Below, piece by piece: positions 46,020 to 54,006 of a DNA stretch of 64,000 nucleotides. The stretch is from Emcibacteraceae bacterium (GTDB taxonomy: Bacteria; Pseudomonadota; Alphaproteobacteria; Sphingomonadales; Emcibacteraceae), in NCBI GenBank assembly GCA_041396985.1, contig JAWKXO010000004.1:124001-188000 (forward strand). Reading direction: 5' to 3'. Each line of letters opens with the position of its first letter. Positions within the stretch are counted from its first letter, which is position 1. Under the pieces are notes generated by a model that worked only from the letters and a program-made list of their open reading frames with translations, did not search any database and had not been told where the DNA came from. Both the position numbers and the translations under genes were made by a program.

Positions 46020-46051
46020 ACTTATTCTTTCTAAAACTTTACTTTTTTATA

Positions 46052-47191
46052 TTAACAACAGCCGCCCTGACCCGGGTTTGTTGTTATTCTTTTTGTGCCC
46101 GCTTTGCTTTCTTCCGGCTTTCTTTCGGAAAGACCGCAACAACCCCCTTTAAAGGGAATATCATCGGTAACTAGCACATGGGGCTCAATTGTAATCATCT
46201 GATCTTTATAGGGTTCCATCTGCATTTTGGTAAAGAGTTTATCACTAACCGCCATTCTTTTGCCGCGCGGGAATTTATTTCCAGCTTCATCGATAACTTC
46301 TTTCCAGGGCCCTTTATACATGACAGCCTGATTTTTATCAAAGGATACTGCATCATCACCTTTCCAGGCCAGAATTGTCATTGACCGATACTCAATACCC
46401 TCAACAATCTGCCATGGTTCTTTATCAAATTTATCGATGCTGACACCATAAAAGCCAACATCTTCCAGAAGTCGGCCGAATTCATATTCCTGAAACGCCC
46501 CTGAAATACAGCCGCTCCAAAGCTTTTCATCATTCTTTAAATGGTCTGGTGAAATTTCATCGGAAACAATATCTGAAATAGCAATTCTGCCGCCAACTTT
46601 GAGAACGCGGAACATTTCTTTAAACAGCTGTTTCTTTTCATTATCGGAGACCAGATTAAGGACACAGTTACTGACAATAATATCAATGCTGTTGTCCGCT
46701 ATCATTGGGGATCTTTCGCCGATTTCCTGAATTTTCTGCTTCAGCGCACCGAAACCTTCACTATCATGAACCGGATTTTCACGTAAATAGTCATCAACCA
46801 GCCCCATATCGGTTTTCAGATCCTGAATATTGCCCTTTTTAAATTCGACATTGGTATAACCGATTTCCTTAGCAACAATCGGTGCATTTCTGCGCGCCAG
46901 ATCAAGCATATCATCAGTCATATCAACACCGATCACACGGCCCGTCTCACCAACCACCTGCGACGCTATGAAACAGATTTTACCGCCACCTGATCCCAGA
47001 TCGAGAACCACGTCCCCTTCACGGACATACTGGGACGGATCACCGCATCCGTAATCCTTTTCGATCACTTCTTTAGGAATTATTTTTAAATATTCGGCAT
47101 TATAATCAACTGGGCAGCAAAGCTCTGCCTGGCGTTCATTGGCTCCTTCGGCATATCGCTTCTGGACCGAGGCGGTAATTTTCATATCCAT
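46052..47191 (-). CDS. arsM: Arsenite S-adenosylmethionine methyltransferase (ArsM-like)
   Basis: A 379-residue class I methyltransferase. The SAM site is VVLDLGSGGGKICFIA (about 61-76). Cysteines at 49 (DYGCGDPS), 176 (SNCVLNL) and 228 (SGCISGAF) match the arsenite-binding cysteines of ArsM, and CC at 25-26 offers a fourth. The C-terminus carries two extra CC motifs (GGCCGLSERK and final GGCC), perhaps for arsenic capture. Product would be methylated arsenicals. No arsR or ars transporter is adjacent. It precedes pepN closely but a functional link is not apparent. Confidence 0.85.
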   Translation of the reverse strand: MDMKITASVQKRYAEGANERQAELCCPVDYNAEYLKIIPKEVIEKDYGCGDPSQYVREGDVVLDLGSGGGKICFIASQVVGETGRVIGVDMTDDMLDLARRNAPIVAKEIGYTNVEFKKGNIQDLKTDMGLVDDYLRENPVHDSEGFGALKQKIQEIGERSPMIADNSIDIIVSNCVLNLVSDNEKKQLFKEMFRVLKVGGRIAISDIVSDEISPDHLKNDEKLWSGCISGAFQEYEFGRLLEDVGFYGVSIDKFDKEPWQIVEGIEYRSMTILAWKGDDAVSFDKNQAVMYKGPWKEVIDEAGNKFPRGKRMAVSDKLFTKMQMEPYKDQMITIEPHVLVTDDIPFKGGCCGLSERKPEESKAGTKRITTNPGQGGCC

Positions 47192-47312
47192 GAATATTTC
47201 TCACATTAAATATCTTGTCTGCACATATCGTGTCTGATGGGCAGAATAATGGATACTGCCCATCTACGACAATCAATTTATTGTGAAATATGAAATTAAA
47301 TTTGCAAATCTT

Positions 47313-47672
47313 TTATGCGGCGAGGATACGTTCCACTTCATCAACCAGATCACGTAAATGAAACGGCTTTTGAAGAAGCTTTGAATTTGGTGGTCGCTCT
47401 GAGCTGCGATCCATAGCAACGGCTGCGAAACCGGTAATAAACATAACCGGAAGATCTTCATACATTTTGGTTGCCCTTCGGGCCAGTTCAATACCGTCCA
47501 TACCCGGCATGACAATGTCGGTTAGAAGCAGATCAAATCGACCGGATGAAAGATGCGGCATCGCTTCGATACCATGGGAAACTGTAACCACTTCATATCC
47601 TGCCTTGGTTAATGACCGCGACAGGAAATTACGCATTGTATCATCATCTTCCGCCAATAATATTCTTTGCAA
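47313..47672 (-). CDS. cpdR: Single-domain response regulator CpdR
   Basis: A 119-residue receiver-only protein: acidic residues AEDDD (8-12), phospho-acceptor D52 in LLLTDIVMPGMDGIELARRA, VMFITGFAAVAM and the K in LLQKPFHLRDLVDEVERILAA. This closely fits CpdR, the adaptor that, when unphosphorylated, brings ClpXP to its substrates and helps clear CtrA in the alphaproteobacterial cell cycle. Divergent from hutG, a common alphaproteobacterial arrangement. Confidence 0.93.
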   Translation of the reverse strand: MQRILLAEDDDTMRNFLSRSLTKAGYEVVTVSHGIEAMPHLSSGRFDLLLTDIVMPGMDGIELARRATKMYEDLPVMFITGFAAVAMDRSSERPPNSKLLQKPFHLRDLVDEVERILAA

Positions 47673-47845
47673 AATATGTCACCCTCTAAAAAAATTTTAC
47701 CTTACTTTTTTAACCCTTATAATCATGACGAGTTTAATTATTCGTAAAGTTTAAGGGTAAAAGATGCTTTTTTCTGTTTTTTTTATCATTCTTCCTATAG
47801 CCTGTTGCTTACACAGTATACAGGATCTTTATAAAAAACGACTAT

Positions 47846-48715
47846 ATGAAATTATATTCCGTAAATAAGGCAAACCCAAAAACAAATAATATTCTTTATA
47901 ACTGCCCCCATAGCGGTGAAGAATTCCCACCTGAGTTTTTAAATCTGATCGATATCGACAAACAGACCCTGCTTCTGTCCGGAGACAGTTTTGTTGATAA
48001 ACTTTTTGATGAAGTCGGCAATAACGGCTCACAATTATTTAAAAATCATTTTGGCCGCAGTTTTATAGACACAAATCGCTCGGCTTATGAACTCGATCCC
48101 ACAATGTTTTATGGGGATATATCTTCGCCGCTGCTTTCTGAAAGTACAAAAGTTAAACTGGGATATGGGTCCATTGCCAAGCTGGCTTATAACCGAAAAG
48201 AAATTTATAAGGATAAAATTCCTTTTACCTATGCTCAGAAAATTATTGATGACTATTATATTCCTGTTCATGAAAAACTCGGCAGTCTCATTAATGAAGA
48301 TCATGAAAAATTCGGCTATTCACTGCTGGTAGACTGCCACTCCATGCCATCCTATGAATTTCTTGACCATAAGATATCCTCTACGAAACAACCTGATATT
48401 ATTCTCGGGGATTTACACGGGAAAAGCTGCCATAGCGCTATTACACGCTTTGTCGCTGATCATTTTAAGAAATATGATCTTACCGTCGTCCATAACACAC
48501 CGTTCGCCGGCGGTTATAATACGGATCATTATTCTGATCCTGCATCTAACCGTCATGCCATCCAGATTGAAATTAAAAAATCGCTTTATATGGATGAAAA
48601 AAACCGGACTTTAAACAAATATTTTGAACCGCTGAAAATCATCATTAGTTCACTTTGCTATCATCTTGATGAGAATATTGAAGCTCTCGTCAACCAAAAT
48701 AATAATACCAAATAA
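47846..48715 (+). CDS. hutG: N-formylglutamate amidohydrolase
   Basis: A 289-residue zinc-dependent hydrolase of the FGase family (PF05013 type). YNCPHSGEEFP (19-29), the DTNRSAYELDP segment, LLVDCHSMPS, and VVHNTPFAGGYNTDHYSDP are the family blocks. It releases glutamate from N-formylglutamate in histidine breakdown, though in alphaproteobacteria this stand-alone copy beside cpdR is found without other hut genes, so the true substrate is uncertain. No clear ribosome site is seen before ATG 47846. Confidence 0.88.
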   Translation: MKLYSVNKANPKTNNILYNCPHSGEEFPPEFLNLIDIDKQTLLLSGDSFVDKLFDEVGNNGSQLFKNHFGRSFIDTNRSAYELDPTMFYGDISSPLLSESTKVKLGYGSIAKLAYNRKEIYKDKIPFTYAQKIIDDYYIPVHEKLGSLINEDHEKFGYSLLVDCHSMPSYEFLDHKISSTKQPDIILGDLHGKSCHSAITRFVADHFKKYDLTVVHNTPFAGGYNTDHYSDPASNRHAIQIEIKKSLYMDEKNRTLNKYFEPLKIIISSLCYHLDENIEALVNQNNNTK

Positions 48716-48805
48716 AAATGGCCATCCTGAAAATCAGGATGGCCCAAGTTTAGGGAGGAAATGCTCTGTTGAGCGGTTACAAGGTTCCTACACCTAGAAC
48801 CCTGT
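48713..48805 (-). ncRNA. Candidate trans-acting small RNA (~93 nt) with anti-Shine-Dalgarno motif
   Basis: On the minus strand, starting at about 48805: stem ACAGGGTTC / GAACCTTGT (48805-48797 with 48787-48779; nine pairs, one G-U; 9-base loop). Next comes a small GCTC-AACA-GAGC hairpin, a single-stranded stretch with UUUCCUCCCUAAA, and a terminator with 11-bp stem GGCCATCCTGA / TCAGGATGGCC (48744-48720) followed by TTTTT. A promoter lies at the right distance. CCUCCC could pair with ribosome-binding sites, as in CCUCCUCCC-type alphaproteobacterial sRNAs. I do not recognise an existing family; it is not 4.5S RNA. Confidence 0.65.
48714..48744 (-). terminator. Rho-independent terminator of the sRNA candidate
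   Basis: Perfect 11-bp stem with A/T loop (48744-48720) and a U-rich tail only when read on the minus strand (ATTTTTATT). On the plus strand it is followed by CAAGTTTAGGG, so it serves the minus-strand RNA rather than hutG. Confidence 0.8.
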
Positions 48806-49137
48806 ACATACATAGATAAGAATTATTTCCCGGATTGCAAGCCTAATTTTCTCATTATTTTACAACAACTTAAGTAAAACATTATTATCACACTGTGTCT
48901 TTTATGCAACAATCTAAAGTTATACTTTTCTCTTTATAAATCAAATAGTTAACAATAATTACTCGTGAATTGCCACATAAATACAACGATCAATTTTTTG
49001 TGAATTTTCTAAGATATTTTTGCTTTTTAAAAATTCAAAAGATGAAAAAAATTATCCCGGATAAATTGGCAGTTGTTCATCGAGTCCATTTCATATAATT
49101 TTATCTTGCTGGAATAATCTGGAAAGAAATGTAACAA
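48716..49137. other. Intergenic region hutG to membrane-protein gene
   Basis: About 420 bases. The first 90 hold the sRNA candidate on the minus strand and the next 35 its promoter. The remaining 290 (48850-49137) are very AT-rich with no convincing frame; they must contain the promoter of the downstream membrane gene, which I could not define. Confidence 0.5.
48812..48840 (-). promoter_or_regulatory. Promoter of the sRNA candidate
   Basis: On the minus strand CTTGCAA (-35 TTGCAA at 48840-48835), a 17-base spacer and ATCTAT (48817-48812). The start predicted seven bases on is position 48805, exactly the first base of the first hairpin. The -10 is weak against the consensus, so the support comes mainly from spacing. 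Confidence 0.45.
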
Positions 49138-49947
49138 GTGCTTGATTTCAATAACCCAATTGTCATGTTGATGGTCCTGCCCTGCCTGATAACTGTTATC
49201 GGGCATGCTCTATTTCGTTTTTTTGCCGGCGAAGGACTTGGGCATACACTTGCCAATTCATCCCTGATTATTGCTTTCATAGTCACCCTTTTGCTTTTTT
49301 ACGGACTGCCGACCCTGCCAATCCGTACCAATACCGATCAGTTATTCTTTATTTGTCTGATTTCGCTCTGCTTTGGCTTTCTTCAGGACCGATATCCCAA
49401 AATCAGCTTCCTTTCTCCGCAGATCCATATCGCCCTGATGATACTGGTTGTGTTCTGGATATATTCGAATAATGGCGCCTTCCCGGTTATCCGGGCTGAT
49501 ATATTCTCGCTTGCCTATATTACGATTATATCGATCATCCTGTTTTTAAAATTAGAAGAAATTCAGTATAATGATCTTCAGGCACCAGTCGCACTGTTCT
49601 GGACGGCAGTCGGGCTTTATGTTGTGGCCAAAGGTTCCAACATTCCGCTTAGTGAAAATATCATGATGATTTTAATTGCGTCGCTTGGCACTTATCTGAT
49701 TCTGAATTTTCCAAAACCCAAATTTACATTCGGTGCATCAGCCCTTTACCCGGGCTATCTGATCATTCTGAGCGTGGCGATGCAGATGTTTAATGTTGAT
49801 CCAGGCCTTGCCCTATCATTGATCATTCTGACAGCGATTTTCTATACTGAAAATATCATTAATATGTTACCCAGTGATTATGCCACACCGCTGATCCGGC
49901 TTGTATTGCCCGGGCTTCCTATCGGCTTTGCCTGGCTCTTCTCTTAA
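49138..49947 (+). CDS. Multi-pass membrane protein, unrecognised
   Basis: A 269-residue, strongly hydrophobic protein with about nine to ten helices (first at residues 8-30) and few charged residues. It starts with GTG 49138, with GGAAAG about 13 bases upstream. No motif of a known transporter or enzyme seen. It stands 60 bases before the S9 peptidase on the same strand and may share a transcript with it. Confidence 0.65.
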   Translation: MLDFNNPIVMLMVLPCLITVIGHALFRFFAGEGLGHTLANSSLIIAFIVTLLLFYGLPTLPIRTNTDQLFFICLISLCFGFLQDRYPKISFLSPQIHIALMILVVFWIYSNNGAFPVIRADIFSLAYITIISIILFLKLEEIQYNDLQAPVALFWTAVGLYVVAKGSNIPLSENIMMILIASLGTYLILNFPKPKFTFGASALYPGYLIILSVAMQMFNVDPGLALSLIILTAIFYTENIINMLPSDYATPLIRLVLPGLPIGFAWLFS

Positions 49948-50008
49948 GTTTGCAATTGATAAAATGACCTGATAGGCTCAATTCCATATTATTCGGAGGG
50001 GCAGAATT

Positions 50009-51994
50009 ATGAAATATTTATTGACCGTAATTGTTGTTATTCTAACCAGTATCAATGCAAATGCCAAAACCATGACATTGGTCGACATGCTCAATGTTCC
50101 CAGCGTCAGGGACGTACAGATTTCCCCGGACGGCAAAAACATCCTGTTTGAAAAACAGCAAGCCGACTGGCAGAAAAATACTGAAATTTCAACAATCTGG
50201 CTCGCGTCCCTTGACGGCAGCAGGCTTTTGCAGGTGACATCGGCAAATTGGAACACCACGTCTGCACGCTGGTCACCGGACGGTAGTAAAATTATATTTT
50301 TAAGCAGCCGCGGTGATGACAAAACCAATCAGATATATTTAATGCCGTCCGATGGCGGTGAAGCCGAGCGACTTTCCAATCATCTGACAGGTATAACCTC
50401 CCCCGAATGGTCAGCGGACGGAACGGAAATATATTTTCTGGCCCGTGATGAACAGGATAATAATGAGAAAAAACGTGAAGAAAAAAAGGATGATATTTAC
50501 AAGTTTGAACAAAATTATCAGCAACGCCATCTCTGGAAAATCTCTCTCATCAATGGTGAAGAAAGCCGCATTACAGAAGGTGATTACAGCGTAAACAGAT
50601 TTGATTTATCCCGTGACGGCAAACATATCGTTTTTCATAAAGCCCCAAACCCGCTTCTTGATGCTGACCTTGACGCAGAAATCTGGACTATGGACCGTGA
50701 CGGTAGCAACCAAAAAAGAATTACCGATAATAAAAATTATGAAATCGGCGCTGAACTGTCACCGGATAATAACACAATTCTCTATCTTTCCTGGACTGAT
50801 GAAAATGACCAGCCCTATTTTGAAAGCAACCTGTTTATTGTGCCTGCAAGTGGCGGTGAAATAAAACAGCTTTTAGGCAGTTTTGATCATGATATTCAGG
50901 ACGCACATTGGTCAAAAGACGGCAAATGCATTTATTTTAAAGCCAATCTTGGCGTCCATAATGAGCTTTTCAGTGTCAATCTTTCAGACGGGAAAATAAC
51001 ACAGTTAACAGACGGCAAACATACGGTATCAAGCTGGCAATATGATCCGAACACAAACCGTCATATTATGTCATTAAGAACCGCCCATAATAATGGTGAT
51101 TTCTGGTATCTGAATAATGGTGCGCCTAAAAAAATAACAGCCATTTTTGATCATCTGGAAAAGGATTTTGAACTGCCCGAACAGAATGTGGTTCAGTGGA
51201 AAGGCGACGATGGTGTCACCGTCGAAGGGACAATTATTTATCCGAACGGCTATAAAAAAGGCCGCCGATATCCACTGGTGGTTCAAACCCATGGCGGTCC
51301 GCGCTCTTCCGATCAGTGGGGCATATATAGCCCGACGTCCTATGCCACAGTGTTGGCGGCAAACGGTTATGTCATTTTACGGCCGAACTATCGCGGCAGT
51401 CTGGGGTATGGTGATGCTTTTGTTCGTGACATGGTCGGTCATTATTTCAACCAGTCTCATCTGGATGTAATGGCCGGTATTGATTATCTGATTGATCAGG
51501 GAATTGCTGACGGGGATAATCTTGTCAAAATGGGTTATAGTGCAGGCGGCCATATGACCAATAAACTGATAACATTTACAAACAGATTTAAGGCCGCCTC
51601 ATCCGCAGCGGGAACAGCAAACTGGATATCCATGTATAGTCAGTCCGACACCCGTATTTACCGAACACCATGGTTCGGTGGCACACCCTGGCAGAAGGAT
51701 GCCCCTATTGACAGTTATTGGGACAATTCACCGCTTAAGGATATTTCAAATGTCAAAACACCGACATTGATTATTGTCGGTGGCGCTGATACCCGTGTGC
51801 CGCAACAGCAGTCCATCGAACTTTACCGCGCCCTGAAATCAAACGGGGTGGACACGGACCTTTATATTGTCCCCCGTGAAAATCATATCTGGAAGGAACT
51901 CAGACATTATCTTGGAAAAATGAATGTGGAAATGTCCTGGTTTGAAAAATATGTCAAAAACCGTGATTTTGAATGGGAAAAAGCCCCGGAATAA
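50009..51994 (+). CDS. S9-family prolyl oligopeptidase-like serine peptidase
   Basis: A 661-residue exported peptidase. Signal peptide (residues 1-19, SINANA), a beta-propeller with repeated SPDGKNI/SPDGSKI/SADGTEI/SKDGKCI motifs (about 25-390), and a C-terminal alpha/beta hydrolase domain. Catalytic Ser is in MGYSAGGHM, Asp in GGADTRVPQQ and His in ENHIWKELRHY. It cleaves short peptides or acyl-peptides in the periplasm. GGAGG precedes ATG 50009. Confidence 0.93.
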   Translation: MKYLLTVIVVILTSINANAKTMTLVDMLNVPSVRDVQISPDGKNILFEKQQADWQKNTEISTIWLASLDGSRLLQVTSANWNTTSARWSPDGSKIIFLSSRGDDKTNQIYLMPSDGGEAERLSNHLTGITSPEWSADGTEIYFLARDEQDNNEKKREEKKDDIYKFEQNYQQRHLWKISLINGEESRITEGDYSVNRFDLSRDGKHIVFHKAPNPLLDADLDAEIWTMDRDGSNQKRITDNKNYEIGAELSPDNNTILYLSWTDENDQPYFESNLFIVPASGGEIKQLLGSFDHDIQDAHWSKDGKCIYFKANLGVHNELFSVNLSDGKITQLTDGKHTVSSWQYDPNTNRHIMSLRTAHNNGDFWYLNNGAPKKITAIFDHLEKDFELPEQNVVQWKGDDGVTVEGTIIYPNGYKKGRRYPLVVQTHGGPRSSDQWGIYSPTSYATVLAANGYVILRPNYRGSLGYGDAFVRDMVGHYFNQSHLDVMAGIDYLIDQGIADGDNLVKMGYSAGGHMTNKLITFTNRFKAASSAAGTANWISMYSQSDTRIYRTPWFGGTPWQKDAPIDSYWDNSPLKDISNVKTPTLIIVGGADTRVPQQQSIELYRALKSNGVDTDLYIVPRENHIWKELRHYLGKMNVEMSWFEKYVKNRDFEWEKAPE

Positions 51995-52105
51995 CAGGCT
52001 TTATCAGACAATATTCAATTATTTTGCGGTTTAAATGGACTTGTCATAAAGAATCTCTATACTGCGCGCACTTTAACTCAGGCATCAAAGATAGAGAGCC
52101 ACAAT

Positions 52106-53935
52106 ATGACCTTACGCAATATTGCCATTATTGCCCACGTTGACCACGGCAAAACAACCCTTGTCGACGCCATGTTCAAACAAAGCGGTATGTACCGCGA
52201 CAATGAACAAGTCGAAGAATGTGCTATGGACAGCAACGACATCGAAAAAGAACGCGGCATTACCATTTTTGCCAAATGCACAGCTGTCGATTGGGGCGAT
52301 CACCGTATCAATATTGTTGATACGCCGGGCCACGCCGACTTTGGTGGTGAGGTTGAACGGATCTTAAGCATGGTGGATGGAGTTATTTTGCTGGTGGACA
52401 GTGCCGAAGGGCCAATGCCGCAGACAAAATTCGTGACCGGAAAGGCTCTGGCCCTTGGCCTTAAGCCCATTGTTGTCATCAATAAAATTGACAAACCTGA
52501 CCGCCGCCCTGACGAAGTCCATGATGAGATTTTTGACCTGTTCGTCAGTCTTGACGCCAATGAAGATCAGCTTGATTTTCCTATGCTTTATGCTTCCGGC
52601 CGTGATGGCTGGGCTTCACTTGACCTTGACGGACCTAGGGAAAATCTGGATCCGCTTTTTGAAACGCTGATTAATTATTATGAAAAACCGGCCATGCGGA
52701 CCAAGGAAATTATTGACGAGCCCTTTACCATGCTTGCGACACTGCTTGACCGTGATAATTTCATGGGCCGGGTGCTGACCGGCCGTGTCCAAACCGGAAA
52801 GGTAAAAGTCAACGACCCGATCAAAGTGATTAACCAGTCCGGTGAAGTGGTTGAAACCGCCCGCGCCACCAAACTTATGTCATTCGAGGGGCTTGAGCGT
52901 GTCCCGGTTGAGCAGGCCATCGCCGGTGATATTATTGCCATTGCCGGACTTTCCATTGGTACGGTTGCCGACACCATTTGTGCCCCGTCAGTAAGCAAGC
53001 CGCTTCAGGCACAACCGATTGATCCACCGACCCTGTCGATGCGCTTTTCCGTCAATGACAGCCCGCTTGCCGGACGCGAAGGCACCAAAGTTACATCACG
53101 TATGATCCGTGATCGGCTTGAGCGCGAAGCAGAAGGCAATGTCGCCGTAAAAATCACCGAAAGTGAAACCAAGGACAGCTTTGATGTCGCCGGGCGTGGC
53201 GAGCTTCAACTTGGCGTTCTGATTGAAACCATGCGCCGGGAGGGTTTTGAGCTTTCCATTTCACGTCCACGCGTTTTATATCAGCAGGACGAAAAGGGCG
53301 GCCGCACAGAACCATACGAAGAAGTGGTGATTGATGTGGACGAGGAATATTCTGGGGTCGTCGTTGAAAAAATGGCAGAACGCAAAGCGGAAATGATCGA
53401 CATGCGATCCTCCGGTGCCGGAAAAACCAGAATTACATTCATCGCCCCGTCACGTGGTCTTATTGGCTACCACGGCGAATTTCTGACCGATACCCGCGGA
53501 ACCGGTATCATGAACCGTACTTATCACAGCTATGGCCCCTATAAAGGCCCAATACAGGGTCGCCGGGTCGGCGTTCTGATCAGCATGGGGATGGGCAAAG
53601 CGGTTGCATATGCCCTTTGGGGACTTGAAGACCGCGGTGTCATTATGATTGATCCGCAGGAAGAAGTTTATGAAGGCATGATTATCGGTGAACATTCACG
53701 GTCGAACGATCTTGATGTTAACGTGCTTAAAGGAAAGCAGCTGACCAACATCCGTGCTGCGGGCAAGGATGATGCTATCAAGCTGACCACTCCACGCAGA
53801 TTGACCCTTGAGCAGGCCATTGCCTATATTCAGGATGATGAACTGGTGGAAGTAACGCCGAAAAGTATACGTCTGAGAAAACGCTTTCTTATTCCACATG
53901 AAAGAAAGAAAGCCGCAAGAGCCGCTGGCCAGTAA
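52106..53935 (+). CDS. typA: Ribosome-associated GTPase TypA/BipA
   Basis: A 609-residue translational GTPase that helps 50S assembly and stress adaptation. G1 AHVDHGKTTLVD (10-21), switch II DTPGHADFGGEVER, G4 NKIDKPDRRP, followed by EF-G-like domains II, III and V and the TypA-specific C-terminus (GRRVGVLISMGMGKAVAYAL, ERKKAARAAGQ). Length is standard. Single gene, with GAGAG just upstream of the ATG. Confidence 0.97.
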   Translation: MTLRNIAIIAHVDHGKTTLVDAMFKQSGMYRDNEQVEECAMDSNDIEKERGITIFAKCTAVDWGDHRINIVDTPGHADFGGEVERILSMVDGVILLVDSAEGPMPQTKFVTGKALALGLKPIVVINKIDKPDRRPDEVHDEIFDLFVSLDANEDQLDFPMLYASGRDGWASLDLDGPRENLDPLFETLINYYEKPAMRTKEIIDEPFTMLATLLDRDNFMGRVLTGRVQTGKVKVNDPIKVINQSGEVVETARATKLMSFEGLERVPVEQAIAGDIIAIAGLSIGTVADTICAPSVSKPLQAQPIDPPTLSMRFSVNDSPLAGREGTKVTSRMIRDRLEREAEGNVAVKITESETKDSFDVAGRGELQLGVLIETMRREGFELSISRPRVLYQQDEKGGRTEPYEEVVIDVDEEYSGVVVEKMAERKAEMIDMRSSGAGKTRITFIAPSRGLIGYHGEFLTDTRGTGIMNRTYHSYGPYKGPIQGRRVGVLISMGMGKAVAYALWGLEDRGVIMIDPQEEVYEGMIIGEHSRSNDLDVNVLKGKQLTNIRAAGKDDAIKLTTPRRLTLEQAIAYIQDDELVEVTPKSIRLRKRFLIPHERKKAARAAGQ

Positions 53936-54006
53936 CTATCAGCGTGCAAAGTTAAGATTGATTTAATCTCTTTACCCTAAAATACCTGAATAGTTTTAAA
54001 CGGGTA

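Noticed and set aside
48720..48744. Hairpin read as the terminator of hutG
   Set aside because: On the plus strand it is followed by CAAGTTTAGGG without a T-tract; the U-run exists only on the minus strand, so it fits the opposite transcript.
48713..48805. 4.5S (SRP) RNA or 6S RNA
   Set aside because: The SRP core (AGGUCCGGAAGGAAGCAG-like) is absent and the RNA is too short for 6S with no long bubble-interrupted stem.
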